Shown here: piece after piece, positions 58,915 through 64,000 of the stretch
How positions within the stretch are numbered: position 1 is the stretch's first letter
Layout of the letters: each line of letters opens with the position of its first letter
Origin: a bacterium
GTDB lineage: Bacteria; Patescibacteria; Microgenomatia; Levybacterales; UBA12049
Length of the DNA: 64,000 nucleotides
Direction: 5' to 3'
NCBI GenBank assembly: GCA_021777565.1
Contig: JAJYDJ010000004.1
Span: 76,643 to 140,642, forward strand
Translations under genes and position numbers: made by a program
Notes under the pieces: model-generated
Databases searched by the model: none
What the model was told of the DNA's origin: nothing
Seen by the model: only the letters and a program-made list of their open reading frames with translations

Positions 58915-59496
58915 TTATGCAAGGTTCACCAGGGGTTCACAAGTCACCGTTCCATTCTCGAGGGAGATGGGTCTGATCGTACCTTCTTTTTGGTATTCTG
59001 GATCTGATGTATTTCCTGATTCATGCATATTTTCTTGATCAAGTGGATGATCTGTCAGAGAACAATACAATGTCCAGAGGGGATGTCCATGAGAGACGAT
59101 AACAACATTTTCTGTTTCATCCTTGATCATTTCATCCCAAAACGCGCGCATACGTTTCTCTTGATCAATCAAATTTTCGCCCCCAAGCTCTTCCAAATGT
59201 CCATAATTATCATGCCAATCGACACCATGGTCGTATCTCATCCCTTGATACGCACACGACGTCTCGACGAGACGAATATCTTTTATAGGGGAGATACTCT
59301 CTCGTGAAATAATTTCCGCCGTCTGAACCGCACGGTAGACAGGGCTTGTATAAATCTTCGTGATGTTTTTATCAGCAAAAAAATCTCTCAACTTTTCTGC
59401 CTGTTCAGTTCCTTTTGGGGATAGTTGTACCGGGAGTCTCCCCGGGATCCACTTTCCAGAATCTATGTAGTCACAATGCCTCACCAGATAAATCAT
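58915..59496 (-). CDS. Histidine phosphatase family protein
   Basis: A 193-residue phosphoglycerate-mutase-like phosphatase. The catalytic RHC motif (YLVRHCDY, instead of the common RHG) is near residue 7, followed by LSPKGTEQAEKLRDFF, YTSPVYRAVQTAEII and the second histidine in IVSHGHPLWTL near residue 145. The change of RHG to RHC keeps arginine and histidine, so activity is likely. Nine bases upstream of xth, on the same strand. Substrate unknown. Confidence 0.85.
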   Translation of the reverse strand: MIYLVRHCDYIDSGKWIPGRLPVQLSPKGTEQAEKLRDFFADKNITKIYTSPVYRAVQTAEIISRESISPIKDIRLVETSCAYQGMRYDHGVDWHDNYGHLEELGGENLIDQEKRMRAFWDEMIKDETENVVIVSHGHPLWTLYCSLTDHPLDQENMHESGNTSDPEYQKEGTIRPISLENGTVTCEPLVNLA

Positions 59497-59570
59497 CTTC
59501 TCTATTGTAGAACATAGTGGCAGATCTGTCTATCAGGGCAAGATGTCGTTTGGCACATGACAGATAGTCC

Positions 59571-59598
59571 TTTACAAGTCACAAAAGGGGAGTATAAT
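59571..59598 (+). promoter_or_regulatory. Promoter of the pyk-eno-gpmI operon
   Basis: TTTACA (59571-59576) and TATAAT (59593-59598) with 16 bases between. Transcription should start near 59605. The ATG at 59597 of the longest frame lies inside the -10 box and can therefore not be the start. Confidence 0.7.
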
Positions 59599-59604
59599 GA
59601 ATGT

Positions 59605-59662
59605 GTTATTAACAGTTAGAGAGCCTCAGCGCTGGCTTCATAAGACCCTCCTCGCTAATAAC
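59605..59662 (+). promoter_or_regulatory. Structured 5' leader of pyk
   Basis: The predicted leader opens with GTTATTA (59605-59611), which pairs perfectly with TAATAAC (59656-59662). Inside is an AGCC/GGCT hairpin. The closing stem ends just before the AGGAA ribosome site of the ATG at 59675. It could be a regulatory element that controls translation of the glycolytic operon. Confidence 0.5.
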
Positions 59663-59674
59663 AGGAATCTATTT

Positions 59675-61102
59675 ATGTCAATGAAGAACACAAAAATTGT
59701 GGCGACTCTTGGGCCGGCTTCCTCGACTGAGGAAGTCCTTACACAAATGATTGAGAATGGGGTGAACGCGTTTCGCCTTAATTTCTCGCATGGCTCTCAT
59801 GAAGAACATTTAGAGAGACTGGAGCTTGTGAGAAGTGTAGCCCATAAGTTAGGAGTAGAAGTTGCTATCATCCAAGATCTCCAAGGAGCCAAAGTCAGGT
59901 TGGGAGAGATTGATGGGAAAATCATTTTACAGAAAGATCAAGAAATAACTCTTTATCTCGAAGGCACAGACAAGCCGTCAGGAGAGCAGGTTTATCCAGC
60001 ACAATATGATTTCTTTCCAGAACTAAAGGTAGGACATCGTATTTATATTAATGACGGATTGGTCCTATTGTCAGTCGTAGAAGTGAATGGAAAAAGTGCA
60101 CGATGTGTCGTCAAAACATCCGGACCAATCTCAACCAAGAAAGGATTTAATCTTCCCGACACGTATATTGCCAATGCCGCATTCACCGAAAAGGATGCCA
60201 ACGATTTGCAATTTGGGTTAGCCCATCATGTAGATTACGTTGCCATTTCTTTTATTCAGACCGCTGATGATCTCAAAAAAGTCCGTGAACATTTCACTCC
60301 AGAATGCCAACCGAAACTCATTACTAAATTTGAAACACAACAAGCAATTTATCATATGGAAGAGATTGTCCATGAAACTGATGTGATTATGGTCGCACGG
60401 GGAGATCTCGGCATTGAAGCAGGACAAGAGGAAATCCCCCTTGTACAACGAAAGTTAATCGCACTCTCCCGTAAACACTCTACGCCCGTTATCGTCGCAA
60501 CACAAATGCTTGAATCTATGGTAACAAATGCACAACCAACTCGTGCTGAAGTAAATGACGTCGCCACTGCAGTTTTGGATCAGGCAGATGCCGTAATGCT
60601 TTCTGCAGAATCGGCCGTAGGCTTTAACCCACCGCTTGTCGTAGAGACCATGGCACGCATTGCATCTCGGGTAGAAGTAGATCAGAAAGAACAAGAAGAA
60701 TATCATGAGACGATGGAAATCGTGCATAGCAATGCTTTTGAACTGACGGCACCGCTTGCACAAGCAGCAGCACACCTCGCACACGAAGTTGATGCCAAAG
60801 CAATTCTGTCTATTACCTCCAGTGGAAAAACTGCAACATCACTTGCCTCATATCGACCGCATGTACCCACCTTTGTCGCCTGTGATAATGCCGATGTCGC
60901 ACATCAACTGGCATTGGTTTATGGTATTTATCCTACCTATGTTCCTAAGATTACAGACAATCAAGTTGTTTTTGATGAGATTCTTGCAAATCTAGAAACA
61001 AAAGGATATGTTAAAAGTGGAGATACTATTGTCGTTCTTGAAGGCAGTCTTCCCGGCATCCAAGGTGGTACTGATACCATTAAAGTCATAAAAATAAAGT
61101 AA
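59675..61102 (+). CDS. pyk: Pyruvate kinase
   Basis: Makes pyruvate and ATP from phosphoenolpyruvate. From the ATG at 59675 it is 475 residues: TKIVATLGPASS, AFRLNFSHGSHEEH, the active-site MVARGDLGIEAGQEEIP and ATQMLESM, and the C-terminal domain (about 340-475). The C-terminal part ends in IQGGTDTIKVIKI, a common allosteric-domain end. First gene of an operon with eno (one-base gap) and gpmI, the last three steps of glycolysis. Confidence 0.95.
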   Translation: MSMKNTKIVATLGPASSTEEVLTQMIENGVNAFRLNFSHGSHEEHLERLELVRSVAHKLGVEVAIIQDLQGAKVRLGEIDGKIILQKDQEITLYLEGTDKPSGEQVYPAQYDFFPELKVGHRIYINDGLVLLSVVEVNGKSARCVVKTSGPISTKKGFNLPDTYIANAAFTEKDANDLQFGLAHHVDYVAISFIQTADDLKKVREHFTPECQPKLITKFETQQAIYHMEEIVHETDVIMVARGDLGIEAGQEEIPLVQRKLIALSRKHSTPVIVATQMLESMVTNAQPTRAEVNDVATAVLDQADAVMLSAESAVGFNPPLVVETMARIASRVEVDQKEQEEYHETMEIVHSNAFELTAPLAQAAAHLAHEVDAKAILSITSSGKTATSLASYRPHVPTFVACDNADVAHQLALVYGIYPTYVPKITDNQVVFDEILANLETKGYVKSGDTIVVLEGSLPGIQGGTDTIKVIKIK

Positions 61103-61103
61103 T

Positions 61104-62393
61104 ATGAACATAAAAAGTATTCATGCGAGACAGATTTTAGACAGTCGTGGCAATCCTACCGTGGAGGCTGATGTTATCCTTGAGAATGGCATTCTTGGGC
61201 GTGCAGCAGTCCCCAGTGGAGCATCCACAGGTACCAATGAAGCAGTAGAACTGCGCGATGGTGATAAAAGTAAATTCAATGGCAAAGGTGTCCTCACGGC
61301 AGTCAATAATGTAAATACAGAAATCGCACAGAAACTTGTCGGCATGGATGTGACTGATCAAGAAGTCCTTGATGAAGCAATGATTGTGCTTGATGGGACA
61401 GAGAATAAAGGGAGACTGGGAGCCAATGCAATTTTGGCAGTATCCATGGCAGCAGCCAAAGCCGCGGCACAAGAGGAGAATATTCCTTTATATAACTACT
61501 TTGCCAAACTGTCCCAGACAACCGATATGACATTACCCATTCCTATGATGAATATCATCAATGGTGGCAAGCATGCAGCAGGAAGTACAGATATTCAGGA
61601 ATTTATGATTATGCCAGTTGGTGCGCCAACATTTAGTGATGCACTGCGTATGGGGACTGAAGTATTTCATGCACTGGCAAAAGTATTAAGTGAAAAAGGA
61701 TATGGCACGACTGTTGGAGATGAAGGAGGTTATGCACCACGAGTCAAAGAAGGCAATAAAGAGGCATTGTCACTGATTTCAGAAGCGGTCACTAAAGCAG
61801 GCTATACACTGGGAAAAGATATCGCCTTGGCACTGGATGTCGCGGCATCAGAACTCCATCAACCAGATGGAACATATAAACTTACAACTGAGAACAAAGT
61901 CTTAACTGCCACTGAGATGGTAGCATGGTATGAACAATTAGTGAGTGAATACCCAATAGTATCTATCGAAGATGGTCTGAATGAAGCAGATTGGGAAGGG
62001 TGGAAATTACTAACAGAAAAATTAGGAGATAAAATACAACTTGTTGGTGATGATTTGCTGGTTACAAACATTAAATTCTTAGAAAGAGGGATTAATGAGA
62101 AAGCAGGAAATGCCATTTTAATTAAACTCAATCAAATTGGCACCGTTACAGAGACAATCGCTGCTATCCACATGGCTCATGAGCATAACTGGAAAGCCAT
62201 TGTTTCACATCGTAGTGGAGAAACCGAAGATACAACAATTGCAGACTTTGTCGTGGGACTCAACACACAACAGATCAAGACGGGTTCACTTTCTCGTACA
62301 GATCGTATCTGCAAATACAATCAGCTTCTGCGTATAGAAGAAGCACTGGGGAATCAAGCAGTCTTTGCCGGAGCACAAGCATTAGCAAAATGA
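61104..62393 (+). CDS. eno: Enolase
   Basis: Converts 2-phosphoglycerate to phosphoenolpyruvate. 429 residues, standard length: ARQILDSRGNPTVEADV at the start, GANAILAVSMA, the metal-binding SIEDGLNEADWEGW and VGDDLLVTN, the catalytic lysine in AILIKLNQIGTVTET and SHRSGETEDTTIADF. Starts one base after pyk and its stop overlaps gpmI by four bases (ATGA). All active-site residues seen are intact. Confidence 0.97.
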   Translation: MNIKSIHARQILDSRGNPTVEADVILENGILGRAAVPSGASTGTNEAVELRDGDKSKFNGKGVLTAVNNVNTEIAQKLVGMDVTDQEVLDEAMIVLDGTENKGRLGANAILAVSMAAAKAAAQEENIPLYNYFAKLSQTTDMTLPIPMMNIINGGKHAAGSTDIQEFMIMPVGAPTFSDALRMGTEVFHALAKVLSEKGYGTTVGDEGGYAPRVKEGNKEALSLISEAVTKAGYTLGKDIALALDVAASELHQPDGTYKLTTENKVLTATEMVAWYEQLVSEYPIVSIEDGLNEADWEGWKLLTEKLGDKIQLVGDDLLVTNIKFLERGINEKAGNAILIKLNQIGTVTETIAAIHMAHEHNWKAIVSHRSGETEDTTIADFVVGLNTQQIKTGSLSRTDRICKYNQLLRIEEALGNQAVFAGAQALAK

Positions 62394-63904
62394 ATCAACC
62401 ATATAAACAAGTTCTCCTAGTCATTCTCGATGGTTGGGGATATAGCGAGCACCATGAATTCAATGCAATTTATAATGCATTCCCCAATTGCATGAATCAT
62501 CTCTGGGAAACCTATCCTCATAGTCTTCTCAAAGCAAGTGGAGAAGCAATCGGACTTCCTGAAGGACAAATCGGAACCAGTGAAATAGGACATCTTACAC
62601 TCGGTGCAGGGACAGTTCTTCTTACTGATGTTGTACGTATTAACAAGGCAATTTCAGATGGTTCATATGCTACCAATCCTGAATTTGAGAAACTTTTTGC
62701 CCATGTGAAAGGAAACCGTTCCACACTACATACCATGGGTCTTCTGAGTCCCGGAGGGGTGCATAGCCACCAAGAACACCTCTTTGCGTTTATCCGAGCA
62801 GCCAAAGCAGCAGGCATTGAAAAACTTGCAGTTCATGTGTTTACCGATGGTCGAGATGTCCCTCCTATGAGTGCACAAACGTATCTGGAAGACTTGCAAA
62901 AAGTTATTGATGAAGTAGGACTTGGACATATCAGTACTATGATTGGCCGCTATGACGCAATGGATCGTGACAACAATTGGGAGAGAACGCAGAAAGCAGT
63001 CGACCTTATGTTTGCTGGCATAGGGAAGGTGAGCACAGAGAGTCCACTTGCCGTCATTACCAAATCACATGAGGCAGGAGTTGAAGACCAATATACCGAT
63101 GCAACACTTTTCCCCTTTCCTAATGGTTCACAACAACTAATTCAAAGAAACGATGGCATATTCTTTTATAATTTTAGACCTGACAGAGCACGACAGATTT
63201 CTCAGAAGATTCTTGAAAAAACATCAGACATGAATCTCTATTTTGTGACGATGACCCAATATGACAAACAATTGCCAACTCATGTTGCATTCATGCCGTT
63301 CGAGATTAAGGATACGCTCGCACAAGAGGTTGCTCGTCATAATCTTACGCAAGCCCATATAGGAGAAACAGAGAAATATGCGCACGTAACCTACTTTTTC
63401 AATGGAGGAAATGAAACACCACACAAAAATGAAGAATTTATTCTTGTTCCCAGTAGAAAGGACGTTGCTACCTATGATCTTGCACCACAAATGAGCGCTG
63501 AAGGAGTTGCAGATAAAACAATTGAACAAATTGAAAAAGGGACTAATTTTATTGTCATTAACTTTGCCAATGCTGATATGGTAGGCCATGTTGGCAAGTA
63601 TGAGCCTACTATTCAAGCGATCAAATTTGAAGATACTCAAATCAAACGAGTTGTAGATGCCATGCAAAAAAATGGTGGAGTAGTCTTTATTACCGCCGAT
63701 CATGGCAATGCTGAACATATGTATAACGAAGAGGCACACCAACCAAGTACTGCGCATTCACTGAATCCAGTCCCAGGTATTTTGACCGATACCACATTCA
63801 AAATGAAACCCACAGGGACACTTGCCGATGTTGCACCAACTATTCTTCAACTGTTTGGAATTGCAAAGCCTCAAGATATGACAGGGGAGAGTCTTATCGC
63901 ATAA
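62390..63904 (+). CDS. gpmI: 2,3-bisphosphoglycerate-independent phosphoglycerate mutase
   Basis: Interconverts 3- and 2-phosphoglycerate. The 504-residue, two-domain metalloenzyme has LVILDGWGYSE (first metal Asp), GTSEIGHLTLG with the phosphorylated serine, the transferase-domain HVFTDGRDVPP, and GRYDAMDRDNNW, plus the metal-binding NFANADMVGHVG and ITADHGNAEHM. Complete. Overlaps enolase by four bases. It completes the lower-glycolysis set together with pyk and eno. Confidence 0.97.
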   Translation: MNQPYKQVLLVILDGWGYSEHHEFNAIYNAFPNCMNHLWETYPHSLLKASGEAIGLPEGQIGTSEIGHLTLGAGTVLLTDVVRINKAISDGSYATNPEFEKLFAHVKGNRSTLHTMGLLSPGGVHSHQEHLFAFIRAAKAAGIEKLAVHVFTDGRDVPPMSAQTYLEDLQKVIDEVGLGHISTMIGRYDAMDRDNNWERTQKAVDLMFAGIGKVSTESPLAVITKSHEAGVEDQYTDATLFPFPNGSQQLIQRNDGIFFYNFRPDRARQISQKILEKTSDMNLYFVTMTQYDKQLPTHVAFMPFEIKDTLAQEVARHNLTQAHIGETEKYAHVTYFFNGGNETPHKNEEFILVPSRKDVATYDLAPQMSAEGVADKTIEQIEKGTNFIVINFANADMVGHVGKYEPTIQAIKFEDTQIKRVVDAMQKNGGVVFITADHGNAEHMYNEEAHQPSTAHSLNPVPGILTDTTFKMKPTGTLADVAPTILQLFGIAKPQDMTGESLIA

Positions 63905-63907
63905 GTT

Positions 63908-64000
63908 ATGGCAAGTGAGACCATTCTTGACGAGCAAGAATTGGCGAGTATCCCACAAGGTGATCGATGTGTTCACTACGCTACCGTTCCTGATCAATTT
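63908..64000 (+). CDS. Unknown gene, N-terminal fragment
   Basis: An ATG four bases after gpmI opens a frame that continues to the window edge, 31 codons. The visible part (residues such as ILDEQELASIPQGDRCVHYATVPDQF) contains no recognisable motif. Its place directly after gpmI suggests that it belongs to the operon. Nothing more can be said. Confidence 0.5.
   Translation, partial: MASETILDEQELASIPQGDRCVHYATVPDQF

Noticed and set aside
59597..59674. N-terminal extension of pyruvate kinase
   Set aside because: Its ATG lies inside the -10 box, so it would not be transcribed; pyruvate kinases start at the later ATG.
1..64000. CRISPR arrays or rRNA genes
   Set aside because: No evenly spaced direct repeats and no conserved rRNA segments were seen.
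1..64000. Recoding of TGA as glycine, as in some CPR groups
   Set aside because: Many genes end with TGA at the expected family length, for example msrA and znuB, so TGA acts as a stop.

Overview
The window looks like chromosomal DNA from a Candidate Phyla Radiation (Patescibacteria) bacterium, most likely Microgenomates-like. This is inferred from gene content, not from a marker gene. The genes are compact and often overlap by four bases. The aspartyl-tRNA synthetase is the short archaeal-type form. The tRNAs mostly lack an encoded CCA. Surface proteins are of Gram-positive style (an LPxTG protein, and a zinc ABC importer and a YknXYZ-like exporter without outer-membrane parts). There are several small membrane proteins of unknown family. 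TGA is used as a stop. No rRNA and no CRISPR array was seen.

Layout. 1-9.7 kb: a clipped GIY-YIG nuclease, a DMT permease, small membrane proteins, repair genes (msrA, radC, ung, msrB) and a three-part MacB/Ykn-like exporter. 9.7-24.5 kb: greA, a zinc importer whose promoter contains a perfect palindrome, a NUDIX hydrolase, a DipZ-type disulfide reductase, gltX with two lipid-carrier enzymes, a DD-carboxypeptidase, aspS, recJ, cca, a previously unseen-looking 62-nt RNA of three GCAA-capped hairpins with its own promoter and terminator, and tRNA-Gly. 24.5-29.3 kb: a HEPN protein and a fatty-acid-to-phospholipid cluster (two PlsY, a FakA-like and a DegV/FakB protein). 29.38-46.1 kb: an integrative element in tRNA-Arg, with a large serine recombinase and two cargo cassettes. 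46.1-64 kb: chromosome again, with a tRNA-like RNA, cell-envelope genes, tRNA-Pro and tRNA-Leu, obg, xth, and the lower-glycolysis operon pyk-eno-gpmI.

The most interesting part is the element cargo at 35.8-46.0 kb. A six-gene operon encodes a nucleotidyltransferase, an NDP-kinase-like protein, an APH-type kinase, a phosphoribosyltransferase fusion, a possible HIT-like protein and a nucleotide pyrophosphatase-like phosphodiesterase. It is flanked by a second, paralogous nucleotidyltransferase, an HD hydrolase and a HelD-like helicase. Together these could make, transfer and destroy an unusual nucleotide, and a defence or signalling system is a reasonable hypothesis. A second cassette (32.8-34.9 kb) holds an unknown soluble protein and a tandem pair of related membrane-anchored proteins.

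Regulation. Many start codons lie only 6-9 bases after a TATAAT/TATACT box, so leaderless transcription seems common. I used this to correct several start codons. All functions come from motif reading by eye; no database search was run.
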